A stretch of 32,657 nt of DNA, taken from positions 1 to 32,657 of the forward strand of contig JAGBIY010000026.1 in the NCBI GenBank assembly GCA_017934745.1, read 5' to 3'. A program made the position numbers and the translations under genes. The stretch is from Treponema sp. (GTDB lineage: Bacteria; Spirochaetota; Spirochaetia; Treponematales; Treponemataceae). This document shows, one piece after another, positions 23,808-31,519 of the stretch. The first letter of the stretch is position 1, and each line of letters opens with the position of its first letter. The notes below the pieces were generated by a model. That model searched no databases and had not been told where the DNA came from. It saw nothing but the letters and a program-made list of their open reading frames with translations.

Positions 23808-25769
23808 CTAGAGTTTTTTCACGTCCAGCGCGCGCACCGCGTTCAGCACGGCGACGACCATCACGCCCACGTCGGCGAAAACCGCGAGCCACATGTTCGC
23901 GATTCCGAACGCTCCGAGAGCCAGGCACGCGCCCTTCACGGCGAGCGCGAATACTATGTTCTCCTTGACGATTCCGAGGCACTTCCTCGATATCCTGACG
24001 GCCTTCGCTATCTTGAGCGGGTCGTCGTCCATGAGAACCACGTCGGCGGCCTCTATCGCGGCGTCGCTGCCCATCGCGCCCATCGCTATTCCTACGTCGG
24101 CGCGCGCCAGCACGGGGGCGTCGTTCAGTCCGTCGCCCACGAAAGACACGAGTCCGCCGCCGCGCTCCGCCGAGATTATCTCCTCGATTTTCGAGACCTT
24201 TCCGGCCGGGAGCAGTCCTGAGTGCGCTCCGTCAAGCGAAAGCTCCCTGGAGACCTTCACGGCCACCGCCTCGCTGTCGCCGGTGAGCATGAACGCCTTT
24301 TTGATTCCGCTCCTCTTCAGAGCCGCCACGGCCGCCTTCGAATTCCCCTTAAGCCTGTCCGATATCAGGACGCTTCCGGTGTAGACTCCGTCGACCGCCA
24401 CGTGCGCTACCGTCCCGTCCCCGCCTGTTCCGGGCACGGAAAGCCCCATCTCCTCCATGAACGATGCGTTCCCGACCGCCACGGCCTTTCCGCCCACTTC
24501 CGCCCTAACGCCCTTTCCGGCGGTCTCCACGGTGTTCGAGACTCTGGACGCGTCCACAGGCTTCCCGTATGCCGCGGCAATGGCCTTCGCGACAGGGTGC
24601 GTCGAGGAGCTTTCCGCGTGCGCGGCGGCCTCCAGCATCTGTACGGCGGCGTCTCTGGATGCCTCGCCTCCGTCCGCGCCCCTCACGGACACGACCTCGA
24701 AGACTCCCTCTGTGAGCGTCCCCGTCTTGTCGAACACGACCGTTGTGACCTTGGAGAGGTTCTCAAGGTGCACCGAGCCCTTCACGAGCACGCCTTCCCG
24801 GCTCGCGCCCCCGATTCCGGCGAAGAACCCCAGTGGTATCGAGATGACGAGCGCGCAGGGGCATGAGATTACGAGGAACGTGAGCGCGCGGTATATCCAC
24901 GTCCGCCAGAGCAGGAACCCGTCCGCGTCCACGAACCGCACCCCAGACGCACTCTGGACGAGCGGCGGGACGATGGCCAGGGCGAGGGCCGCTAGGCAGA
25001 CTGCGGGAGTGTAGACGCGCGCGAATTTTGAGATGAACGCCTCCGACTTCGACTTCTTGGACGTGGAATTCTCCACAAGCTCCAGAATCTTCGTCGCTGT
25101 CGACTCCGAGAACTCCTTCGTCGTCCTGATTCTGAGCGTCCCTGTGGAGTTTATGCTTCCGGAGAACACTTCGTCGCCGGGCACCGCCCTCCTCGGCCTG
25201 CTCTCCCCCGTCAGCGCGCTCGTGTCCAGGGTGGACTCTCCTTCGGCGACGATGCCGTCTATCGGAATCCGTTCCCCCGGCCTGACCGTTATGACGGTAC
25301 CCACCGAGACTTCCCCGGAAGGTACCTGGACTAGGGTGCCGCCCCTCTCGACGTTCGCCGTGTCCGGCCGAATGTCCATCAATTCCGCGATGCTCCTGCG
25401 GCTCTTTCCCACGGCGACGCTCTGGAAGAATTCCCCTATCTGGTAGAAGAGCATGACGGCGATTCCCTCCGTGTAGTCCCCGCTCCGCTCCATCACGGCG
25501 AGGGCGAAGGCTCCGACCGTCGCCACCGCCATGAGGAAGTTCTCGTCGAACATCCTTCCGTTCAACGCTCCGTGCGCCGCCTTCCTGAGTATGTCCCCTC
25601 CTATGACGATGTAGACCGCCAGGTGCAGGAGCAAGTCCGGGATTCCCGACAGCGCGCGGCCGAACGGCACACCGCCGATTTCCACGAACGCGTCCGCGAG
25701 CGAGAGGACGGCCAGCGACAACGATGCGGCTGCTATCCTCGAAAGCGTCTTCCTCTGCTTCCTTGTCAT
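23808..25769 (-). CDS. P1B-type heavy-metal exporting ATPase (CadA/ZntA-like)
   Basis: 653 residues from ATG 25769, which overlaps the stop of the HMA gene (ATGA). The order of motifs is standard: TGES (187-190), CPC in ISCPCALVISIPLGF (303-305), the phosphorylated Asp347 in DKTGTLTEG, a THPVAKAI nucleotide-binding motif (HP), and GDGLNDAPVL. The transmembrane signature around CPC and the MFDENFLM-x-VAT-x-GAFAL start fit the Zn/Cd/Pb export group. The usual N-terminal metal-binding domain is missing; it is encoded as a separate protein immediately upstream. Exports divalent metal from the cytoplasm by ATP hydrolysis. Confidence 0.93.
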   Translation of the reverse strand: MTRKQRKTLSRIAAASLSLAVLSLADAFVEIGGVPFGRALSGIPDLLLHLAVYIVIGGDILRKAAHGALNGRMFDENFLMAVATVGAFALAVMERSGDYTEGIAVMLFYQIGEFFQSVAVGKSRRSIAELMDIRPDTANVERGGTLVQVPSGEVSVGTVITVRPGERIPIDGIVAEGESTLDTSALTGESRPRRAVPGDEVFSGSINSTGTLRIRTTKEFSESTATKILELVENSTSKKSKSEAFISKFARVYTPAVCLAALALAIVPPLVQSASGVRFVDADGFLLWRTWIYRALTFLVISCPCALVISIPLGFFAGIGGASREGVLVKGSVHLENLSKVTTVVFDKTGTLTEGVFEVVSVRGADGGEASRDAAVQMLEAAAHAESSSTHPVAKAIAAAYGKPVDASRVSNTVETAGKGVRAEVGGKAVAVGNASFMEEMGLSVPGTGGDGTVAHVAVDGVYTGSVLISDRLKGNSKAAVAALKRSGIKKAFMLTGDSEAVAVKVSRELSLDGAHSGLLPAGKVSKIEEIISAERGGGLVSFVGDGLNDAPVLARADVGIAMGAMGSDAAIEAADVVLMDDDPLKIAKAVRISRKCLGIVKENIVFALAVKGACLALGAFGIANMWLAVFADVGVMVVAVLNAVRALDVKKL

Positions 25770-25984
25770 AGCTCTATCTCGCAGTCGCTCTCGACCTTGC
25801 GGCACGCCTTGAGGACATCCTTCATGACCTTCCCCTCGTCCGCTCCGTCAGCGAATTCGACTTCCATCTTCTGCGTCATGAAATTCACCACGCATCCCGC
25901 CACGCCGGCGGTCTTCCTGGCCGCGTCCTCCATGAGGGCCGCGCATGATGCGCAGTCGACTTCGATTCTGTAGGTCTTCTTCAT
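25766..25984 (-). CDS. Stand-alone HMA metal-binding protein
   Basis: 72 residues, one ferredoxin-like HMA domain: KKTYRIEVDCASCAALMEDA with the metal pair C11/C14, then a hydrophobic VVNFMTQKMEVEF strand. It ends in SDCEIEL, with a further Cys near the C-terminus. AAGGAG lies six bases before the ATG. The stop overlaps the ATPase start, so metal loading of the pump by this protein is likely. In most relatives the two are one polypeptide. Confidence 0.9.
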   Translation of the reverse strand: MKKTYRIEVDCASCAALMEDAARKTAGVAGCVVNFMTQKMEVEFADGADEGKVMKDVLKACRKVESDCEIEL

Positions 25985-26010
25985 TTTCAGCTCCTTTTTT
26001 CCGCTTTTGT

Positions 26011-26037
26011 TTTATAATCGATTAAGCGGTCGTTTAA
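26011..26037. promoter_or_regulatory. ArsR-type operator over the divergent metal-export promoters
   Basis: A 16-bp imperfect palindrome, TTAAGCGGTCGTTTAA (26022-26037, one mismatch), lies just upstream of a minus-strand -10-like TATAAA (26011-26016) for the HMA/ATPase operon. A plus-strand GATATA (26043) is in the right area for the regulator gene. A repressor bound here would block both. The ArsR/SmtB half of the adjacent regulator is the obvious ligand. Confidence 0.6.
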
Positions 26038-26091
26038 TTCTTGATATAAAGATACAGCCGCCGCCGTTCCGCCGCAACGCTTCGGGAAGCG

Positions 26092-26131
26092 AAATTTCCG
26101 TTCGGGAGAATAAAATTTCCGTTCGGGAGAA
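26092..26131. repeat. Two 19-bp direct repeats at 21-bp spacing upstream of the ArsR-AraC gene
   Basis: AAATTTCCGTTCGGGAGAA occurs at 26092-26110 and again, identical, at 26113-26131. The 21-bp period equals two helical turns, the spacing of tandem half-sites bound by AraC-family proteins. They lie 54-93 bases before the regulator start and could be a target of its AraC half. Confidence 0.7.
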
Positions 26132-26146
26132 AACGGGCGGAGGTGG

Positions 26147-26174
26147 CGTTTTTAGAAGAGCGTTTTTAGAAGGG
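26147..26174. repeat. Tandem 14-bp repeat next to the regulator's ribosome site
   Basis: CGTTTTTAGAAGAG (26147-26160) is followed at once by CGTTTTTAGAAGGG (26161-26174), 13 of 14 bases equal. The second copy runs into the AAGGGGG ribosome site. It may be a slippage product or a further regulatory site. Confidence 0.6.
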
Positions 26175-26184
26175 GGATTTCCTG

Positions 26185-26916
26185 ATGGCGAAGGAATATT
26201 TCAAGGCGGACTTCCTCGCGGGGGAGGTTTCAAAGTCGGAGGAGTTCCAGTCGGTCGCGGACATTTTCGCGCTGCTCTCGGACTCCACGAGGCTCAAGAT
26301 TTTCTGGCTCCTGTGCCACTCGAAGGAGTGCGTGATGGACATCGCGTCCATGCTCGGAATGACGACTCCGGCGGTTTCGCACCACCTGCGCATTCTGAAG
26401 GACGCGGGGCTGATAACGGGCTACCGGGACGGGAAGGAAGTGTTCTACGCGGCGGAGGCGGGGCGGAGGACTGACGCGCTCCACTCCATCACGGAGAGGC
26501 TGATGTCGGTCGAGTGCCCTGAATTCGACAGCGCGCACGAGGCCGTGAACGAGAGGCCGCAGTTCACCGAGAACCACGTGGAGAAGATAAGGATGATACA
26601 CGAATTCCTCTCGGAGAACCTCTCGGAGAGGATTACGATAGACGACCTGTCGAAGAGGTTCGCCATGAACCCGACGACGCTCAAGTCAGTCTTCAAGGAC
26701 GTGTACGGCGAGTCGGTGGCCGCCCACATGAAGGTCCACAGGATGAGGAAGGCCGCCGGGCTTCTCTCCTCTTCCGACATGAGCGTGGGCGAGGTCGCGA
26801 GGAGAGTGGGCTACGGCAGCCAGAGCAAGTTCAGCGCGGTCTTCGGCGAGCTGTACGGAGTCTCCCCGAGGGAATACCGCGCGGCGGGCGGCAGGAGGAG
26901 GAACGGAAGGAAGTGA
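26185..26916 (+). CDS. ArsR/SmtB-AraC fusion metalloregulator
   Basis: 243 residues. Residues ~20-100 are an ArsR/SmtB winged helix: VADIFALLSDSTRLKIFWLLCHSKECVMDIA, here spanning 24-54, then TTPAVSHHLRILKDAGLI. Two cysteines (CHSKEC) sit where many family members bind metal. Residues ~135-235 are a double-HTH AraC-type domain: ITIDDLSKRFAMNPTTLKSVFKDVYG and MSVGEVARRVGYGSQSKFSAVF, ending SPREYR. It is divergent from the HMA/ATPase operon, the usual place for its repressor. Having two DNA-binding modules on one chain, each with a candidate site in the 200-base gap, suggests metal-controlled repression combined with activation. Confidence 0.92.
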   Translation: MAKEYFKADFLAGEVSKSEEFQSVADIFALLSDSTRLKIFWLLCHSKECVMDIASMLGMTTPAVSHHLRILKDAGLITGYRDGKEVFYAAEAGRRTDALHSITERLMSVECPEFDSAHEAVNERPQFTENHVEKIRMIHEFLSENLSERITIDDLSKRFAMNPTTLKSVFKDVYGESVAAHMKVHRMRKAAGLLSSSDMSVGEVARRVGYGSQSKFSAVFGELYGVSPREYRAAGGRRRNGRK

Positions 26917-26962
26917 GGGCCGATTCGGTTTTTCCAGGCGGGCTTCCAACAATCGAATTTTG

Positions 26963-26971
26963 TGATATACT
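26963..26971 (+). promoter_or_regulatory. Extended -10 promoter element of tRNA-Pro
   Basis: TGATATACT holds an extended TG and the -10 TATACT (26966-26971), 13 bases before the tRNA 5' end. The -35 region is weak (TTCCAA), which an extended -10 can offset. Confidence 0.55.
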
Positions 26972-26984
26972 CTGATTCATTCAT

Positions 26985-27058
26985 CGGGCTATAGCGCAGC
27001 TGGTTAGCGTACAAGTCTGGGGGACTTGGGGTCACCGATTCGAATTCGGTTAGCCCGA
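26985..27058 (+). tRNA. trnP: tRNA-Pro (anticodon GGG)
   Basis: A complete cloverleaf: acceptor CGGGCTA/TAGCCCG, D arm with AGCTGGTTA, anticodon stem CAAGT/ACTTG with loop CTGGGGG giving anticodon GGG, five-base variable loop, and T arm ACCGA/TCGGT with TTCGAAT. Discriminator A; CCA is not fully encoded (ACCT follows). It has its own promoter and a strong terminator. This is the second tRNA gene on the plasmid. Confidence 0.95.
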
Positions 27059-27063
27059 CCTTC

Positions 27064-27093
27064 GCGGAATCCAAACGGATTTCGCTTTTTTTT
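27064..27093 (+). terminator. Terminator of tRNA-Pro
   Basis: 9-bp stem GCGGAATCC/GGATTTCGC (one G-T pair), AAAC loop, then T8 at 27086-27093. It starts six bases past the tRNA. Confidence 0.92.
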
Positions 27094-27103
27094 GCCTGAG
27101 CGG

Positions 27104-27139
27104 AAAAAAAATCCCCCGCCCATGGACTTGGCCGGGGGA
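27104..27139 (-). terminator. Terminator of brnT-brnA
   Basis: Minus strand: stem of TCCCCCG-type arms (27132-27139 with 27112-27119) followed by T8. Converges with the tRNA-Pro terminator. Confidence 0.85.
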
Positions 27140-27144
27140 AAAAG

Positions 27145-27411
27145 TCAGATGGAATTTGTGACAAGTCCCTTTCTCATGTAGTCGTTGAGCCTAGACTGCC
27201 AGCCTTTTCCGAGCGCACGCAATCCCGCAAGTATGTCGGCATCGACCCTCATGTTCAAAACTTCGCTTTTCGGCTTCCAGAGGGACGACTTCGCTATCAG
27301 ATGGCACGGCTTCATCTGCGAAAGCTGTTCGTCGGTCAGAACGGGACAGTCCGAAAAATCCGTGTTCGTGAAATTCCTAGCATTTTCCAACTGTTCTTCT
27401 AATGTGCTCAT
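27145..27411 (-). CDS. brnA: BrnA antitoxin
   Basis: 88 residues. C-terminal ribbon-helix-helix (SEVLNMRVDADILAGLRALG, KGWQSRLNDYMRKG) as in BrnA; the N-terminus (LTDEQLSQMKPCH) is the toxin-binding part. The start overlaps the brnT end by 35 bases. BrnA both neutralises BrnT and represses the operon. Confidence 0.9.
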   Translation of the reverse strand: MSTLEEQLENARNFTNTDFSDCPVLTDEQLSQMKPCHLIAKSSLWKPKSEVLNMRVDADILAGLRALGKGWQSRLNDYMRKGLVTNSI

Positions 27412-27667
27412 AATACGCCTCCTTTTCCTTCGGTTCCGCCTGACGGGCAGATATCAGCCTGATGTTTCCTTTCCTGTCTTCGTATACGACGAAAACGACG
27501 AGAAATCCGCCAACATCTCCAAGACATATATATCTTTGCTCATCGATGGACGAATGCTCAGAATCATAATATTCGATGGCGTTCGGGTCGTCGCCCCCTT
27601 TTTGCCAGCTCGAAAGAAATACGTGTTTTTTGATGTTTGCCTGGTTTTTCGCCTCGTCCCATTCCAT
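27377..27667 (-). CDS. brnT: BrnT toxin
   Basis: 96 residues, RelE-fold ribonuclease of the BrnT family: MEWDEAKNQANIKKHVF at the start (WDE-x-K-x-x-x-N-x-x-KH), and VVYEDRKGNIRLISARQAEPKEKEAYYE near the end, here residues ~61-88. The ATG is only six bases from a perfect -10 box and has no ribosome site, so the message should be leaderless. Upstream lies the higBA terminator. Confidence 0.93.
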   Translation of the reverse strand: MEWDEAKNQANIKKHVFLSSWQKGGDDPNAIEYYDSEHSSIDEQRYICLGDVGGFLVVFVVYEDRKGNIRLISARQAEPKEKEAYYEHIRRTVGKC

Positions 27668-27673
27668 AAAGTA

Positions 27674-27702
27674 ATTATATTTTGCATTACAAAATACATT
27701 AA
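27674..27702 (-). promoter_or_regulatory. Promoter of brnTA, leaderless
   Basis: Minus strand: -35 TTAATG (27697-27702), 17-bp spacer, -10 TATAAT (27674-27679). The ATG (27667) begins six bases past the -10, about where transcription should start. Confidence 0.78.
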
Positions 27703-27704
27703 CG

Positions 27705-27744
27705 AAAAAAAATCCCCCGGCCGCGGATTGGGCTGACCGGGGGA
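27705..27744 (-). terminator. Terminator of higB-higA
   Basis: Minus strand: 8-bp stem TCCCCCGG/CCGGGGGA (27737-27744 with 27713-27720), then T8. Nearly the same hairpin as the one at 28441-28480. Confidence 0.87.
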
Positions 27745-27750
27745 TTTTCG

Positions 27751-28023
27751 CTAGACAAGGGCGACGGTCAGCTTTTTGTTCAACGCCCTTGCGACTTTCT
27801 GGAGGAACTGGAATGACGGGTTGTAGTTTCCGCTTTCCAATCTGGATATGCAGGATTGCTTGGTGCCGATTTTCTCGGCCAGCTCCTTCTGCGTCATGTT
27901 GCTCTCGCTCCTCGCTCTTATGAGTTGTCGAATCAGCTCGTACTCTGGTTCCAAAGCGTCATATTCCGCCTTGAATTCTGCGTCCTTAAAAAGCTCTTCC
28001 TTCAATCTGTCCAAATCATCCAC
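27751..28023 (-). CDS. higA: HigA-type antitoxin, XRE family HTH
   Basis: 90 residues. The HTH lies at ~45-75: MTQKELAEKIGTKQSCISRLESGNYNPSFQFLQKVARAL, spanning 43-81. Residues 1-40 are acidic and helical. It starts with GTG, with AGGGGG nine bases upstream, six bases after the toxin stop. It would neutralise the toxin and repress the operon. Confidence 0.9.
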   Translation of the reverse strand: MDDLDRLKEELFKDAEFKAEYDALEPEYELIRQLIRARSESNMTQKELAEKIGTKQSCISRLESGNYNPSFQFLQKVARALNKKLTVALV

Positions 28024-28029
28024 GATATG

Positions 28030-28404
28030 TTACCCCCTTGACTTGTAGTCCTTCATTCTCGCCAGTGCCGTCTCAAGCTCCTTTTTAGGAGTCTTGTCCG
28101 TCTTCTTCTGAATTGCGTGGAGAAGAACGGCTTTTTCAGAATTTTCAGACTCATCCTTGATTACAACAAAATAAAACGTTCTGAAAATGTTGTTGGCTTG
28201 TTTTGTTCGAAGTTCCATCAAGCCTTTATATTTATCACCTCTAATAAAGTCTACATAAGGATAGTGCAAATCAGAACCCATAGTTTGGAGCAAGGTCATA
28301 TCTTGCACGATTCTGGCATATTGTTTTTTCTGCAGCGACCGTATGAATTCCGCGACAGGATTCCGTCCGCTTTCAGTTTTGTAAAACTCAATCTCATATC
28401 CCAT
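28030..28404 (-). CDS. higB: HigB-type toxin (RelE/Gp49 family)
   Basis: 124 residues from ATG 28404. Family features: YEIEFYKTESGRNPVAEFI, KYKGLMELRTKQANNIFRTFYFV, then VLLHAIQKKTDKTPKKELETA-x-AR-x-KDY. Toxin-first order as in higBA. Upstream in-frame codons run through the lyase terminator and were rejected. A promoter ends at the ATG with no ribosome site, so translation is probably leaderless. Confidence 0.92.
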   Translation of the reverse strand: MGYEIEFYKTESGRNPVAEFIRSLQKKQYARIVQDMTLLQTMGSDLHYPYVDFIRGDKYKGLMELRTKQANNIFRTFYFVVIKDESENSEKAVLLHAIQKKTDKTPKKELETALARMKDYKSRG

Positions 28405-28410
28405 GTAAAC

Positions 28411-28439
28411 AATATAGCATATATGTGATGTCGCATCAA
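28411..28439 (-). promoter_or_regulatory. Promoter of higBA, leaderless
   Basis: Minus strand: -35 TTGATG (28434-28439), 17-bp spacer, -10 TATATT (28411-28416). The ATG (28404) begins six bases past the -10 box. Small palindromic TA-rich sequence in the spacer (CATATATG) may be the HigA site. Confidence 0.75.
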
Positions 28440-28440
28440 C

Positions 28441-28480
28441 AAAAAAAATCCCCCGGCTGCGGCTTGGGCTGGCCGGGGGA
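28441..28480 (-). terminator. Terminator of the large pectate lyase gene
   Basis: Minus strand: 9-bp stem (28472-28480 with 28449-28457) followed by T8. It lies ~45 bases past the stop at 28524 and shields the higBA promoter. Confidence 0.88.
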
Positions 28481-28523
28481 TTTTCGCGCGGTCTAGATTC
28501 CGCGCGTGTGGAATTATGGTGGA

Positions 28524-31360
28524 TTACTCGGCAGGAGTGAGTTTTATCGCGAACACATAGATTTCTTTGTCCGCACCTCGCACAATTGTCCAAGAACCAG
28601 CATCGATTGTCGCCGTGCATGAATACTGCTCAGTAACATCCGTTCCACCCTTTGTTGCCACAGCAGAACCGCCTGTCAAATCGTATGTCGTATCGCCTAT
28701 TTTTATTTTTGTTTTTGCAGTATCAACATTTGAAACTTTCGCCAAGATTTCAATATTCATCTTAACTGAGGTCGTGAATGTGATTGAGGCTTCACTATTG
28801 AGTTTTGCATAGCCTGTATACTTTTCAGAATCGCTTACGGTATAAGTTCCCTTTGAATTTCCTCCAGAAGCGCATGTTACACCGGTTGTAGCAGAACCAT
28901 TCTTGTCAAATATACAAGTAACTGCATTCGAGAAGGCTGTCTCTGTCGTCTCCGTGCTTCCAGAATCCCCAGTGCCCTCTGTGTCGTCTGTCGTGGTGCT
29001 TCCGCTGTCGTCGGAAGATGAAGAGCTGCTTGAACTTGCGGAAGTGCCCTGGGTGGCGGTGAGGCCGCTCGTGTAGTCCACGACGAGAGCTTTGAGGGCC
29101 GTGTTCACGCCGTAGTCGGAATCGTCCGTGCTGTTGGTGAACGTGTAGGCGAAATCCGGATTGTGGCGGCCGCAGTAGAGGATTACGTCGTTCTTTGCCT
29201 GGACAGGATCCGTGACCGCGATGCTGACACCCATTCCGCTGTCGCCGAGAGCGACGTCGAAGTTGGAGTACATGGTGCCTCCGACTTTTGCCGTCACTGC
29301 GGCAGGAACCTGAGCGTCGCGGCTATCCACTTCGTATGCGTCGATGTCGCTCAGGGAAATGCCAGTCGTGTAGGTGGTAGCCCACGCTGTCGGCGCGATG
29401 ACCTTGATTGACTTGATGTTGATTGAGCCTTCCGAGCCTGCGACCACATTCAGGGATGTAGAAGAAAGGGCGCTTACATCGAATTCATATTCAGGATAGT
29501 TGTCCGTGTTCACCGTCTGGCTCACTCCGCCAATCTTCAACGTGGCGGAATCAACGCCGGTTGTGGCAGATTTTGCAGTGACAATCACTTTTGAAGCGTT
29601 TGCGGGAACAGACAATTTGAAACCAGTCTTTCCCTTTCCAATCTGATAGTATCCGGTCTTATCCGTAGCATCGGATTTTGTGATGAAGGAAGGGAGGGAG
29701 TCTCCATAGGTCCAGCTGTAAATCGTGTAAGTTCCGTCGCCATTGTCCGTTCCGACAGTCTCCGTGTGGGTCTCAGGCTCACTAACCGCCACGCCGTTGG
29801 TGTAGTCGTACTTGTTGGTGATGTAGTGGAGCTTCATGCCGCTTGAGCTTGTCGAACCGCCCTCGCTGGCATAGTTGGAATTTCCCGTGTAGAAATTGTT
29901 CCAGCTCTTGATGACTCCGCCGTCCTCGCCGGAGAAGGTTCCGCTTCCCTGAGCATCCGTTCCCTGCAGGGAAGACATCATCGGGTCGTTGGCGTTTCTG
30001 AAGAAGTTTCCTTCAACGAAGGCTGAAGAGCCTGATGTCACGCCTACGCCGTACTTCGCGTTTCCGTCGTAGTAGTTGTTGTAGACATGGACTGCGCTTG
30101 CGTTGCGGATGCGCGGGTGGCGGCTGTCCGAGTGGTCGTACCAGTTGTGGTGGTATGTGAGGTAGTTCGAGCCGTCAGAGCCTGCACTCGCGTCGAGAAG
30201 GTTGCATTTTCCAGAATCCCAGAAGTGGTTGTACGAGAGTGTGGAATATGTGGACTTCTTGAAGTCGAGGGAGCCGTCTCCTTTTGCCTGGTCGCTGTCG
30301 CTTCCAACCGCGCCGTACGAGATGTCGTTGTTGTGAATCCACAGATAAGAGTTGTCGGTGTCCACGGAGATTCCGTCGTCCATGAAGTTGTACACGCCGA
30401 GGTTCGAAAGCTCCACATATTTAGCGTTGCGGATAAGGAAGCCGAATCCGTAGACGGCAGCATCGTGTCCGACACCCTCAATCGTGATTCCGCTCTCGGT
30501 TGTGGTCTTAATCTGCAGACCTTCCGCGGAAGAGCCGAGGGAGTCCATCTGGTCTTTCGTTATCGTTCCGATGATTCGAATGTCCAGCGGAACAGTGAGT
30601 TTTTTGAGTGAGCTTTCGGAAAGGATATCCTGCAGGCCCGTATAAGTCGCATTCGCAGTGGCGTTTGTTCCCTTCTCCTGTGTGTAGGAGACCGTCTTTG
30701 CGGTAGCCCCCGTCACATAAAGGACGATGGCGTTGTCCTTGAGCGTTCCGTCCGCCTTGTACGCGCCAGGATTCGTTGCCGCGCTCGGTGCGAAGGCGAA
30801 TCCGCTCCTGTTGTGGTCCACGACCTTCATCGTGGCTGTCGAGTATTCGCTCTCGTTCTCGGTTCCGACGGCGCAGACCTTGATGGTGTGCTCTCCCGCC
30901 GCAAGTCCTAGCGCGTCGGCGCGGACGACTTTCGAGAGCGTCTTCTTCGTCCATGTAGTCTGTCCGTCCGTGTCCGTCGGGTTCTCGTAGTATGTGTACG
31001 TGTCGTAGTAGCGGATGAGCGGCGCGTCGATTTCCACGTCGTCGCAGAGGACCTTGTACGTCGCGCCCTCCACCTGCTCGAATACGATGTACGCGCTGTT
31101 GAGCCAGCCTTCGCTCTTCACGATGGTCACCGTGGCGTTCGAGACGTCGGCGACCGTGGGCGTGTCCATGACGGCCGTGGCCGCCGTTCCTCCCGGAGTC
31201 ACCTGGTTCGAGCCAGAGGTGGAATTTCCGCTGTTTCCGTCGTCGCTCGAGTCGGACGAGTGGGAGCAGGCCGTCAGCACCGCCCCCCCAGTATAGTAGT
31301 CAAAAAGAACGTAGTAGCGGCGGCCATGCCGACGGCTCCCCTTCTCACAAACTTTTTCAT
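28524..31360 (-). CDS. Large pectate lyase family 1 lipoprotein, signal peptide frameshifted at a G7 tract
   Basis: The start ATG at 31360 has AGGGGTG upstream and encodes MKKFVRRGAVGMAAATTFFL, a clear signal peptide. The frame then stops 8 codons later. Adding one G to the G7 run (31283-31289) restores AVLTAC, a lipobox, and joins the signal to a 918-residue open frame, giving 945 residues. Domains: N-terminal ~150 residues FN3-like; PL1 beta-helix ~200-500 with YLWIHNNDIS, KGDGSLDFKKSTYSTLSYNHF, NYLTYHHNWYDHSDSRHPRI and HVYNNYY (complete RHPRIR catalytic loop); a beta-sandwich ~540-640; a Ser/Asp/Thr linker; and a C-terminal beta-rich module that looks carbohydrate-binding. The last ~430 bases are more AT-rich than the rest. 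Either phase-variable or an assembly/sequencing error. Confidence 0.85.
31283..31289 (-). other. Poly-G (G7) tract in the lyase signal sequence
   Basis: Seven G on the minus strand between the hydrophobic core and the lipobox. Eight (or 5 or 11) would put the gene in frame. Poly-G tracts drive phase variation in several bacteria, including Treponema pallidum tpr genes. Confidence 0.75.
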
Positions 31361-31519
31361 AATCACCCCTTTTTGCTATGAAACTTTTTAATCTACATTA
31401 AAAAATATCGCACAAAAACGCATGGTTGGAATATGGCAAAAACATCACGAATTTGTAAATTAACGACCAATTGTAAAGATTCCGTAAAATTCTCCGGGGG
31501 AGGGGCGGAGGGCGGAAAA

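Noticed and set aside
28405..28620. N-terminal extension of HigB to 28620
   Set aside because: The extension translates the lyase terminator and part of the lyase gene antisense; the family starts at MGYEIEF.
30087..30611. Plus-strand frames within the large pectate lyase
   Set aside because: Antisense shadows of the beta-helix repeats with no supporting start site.
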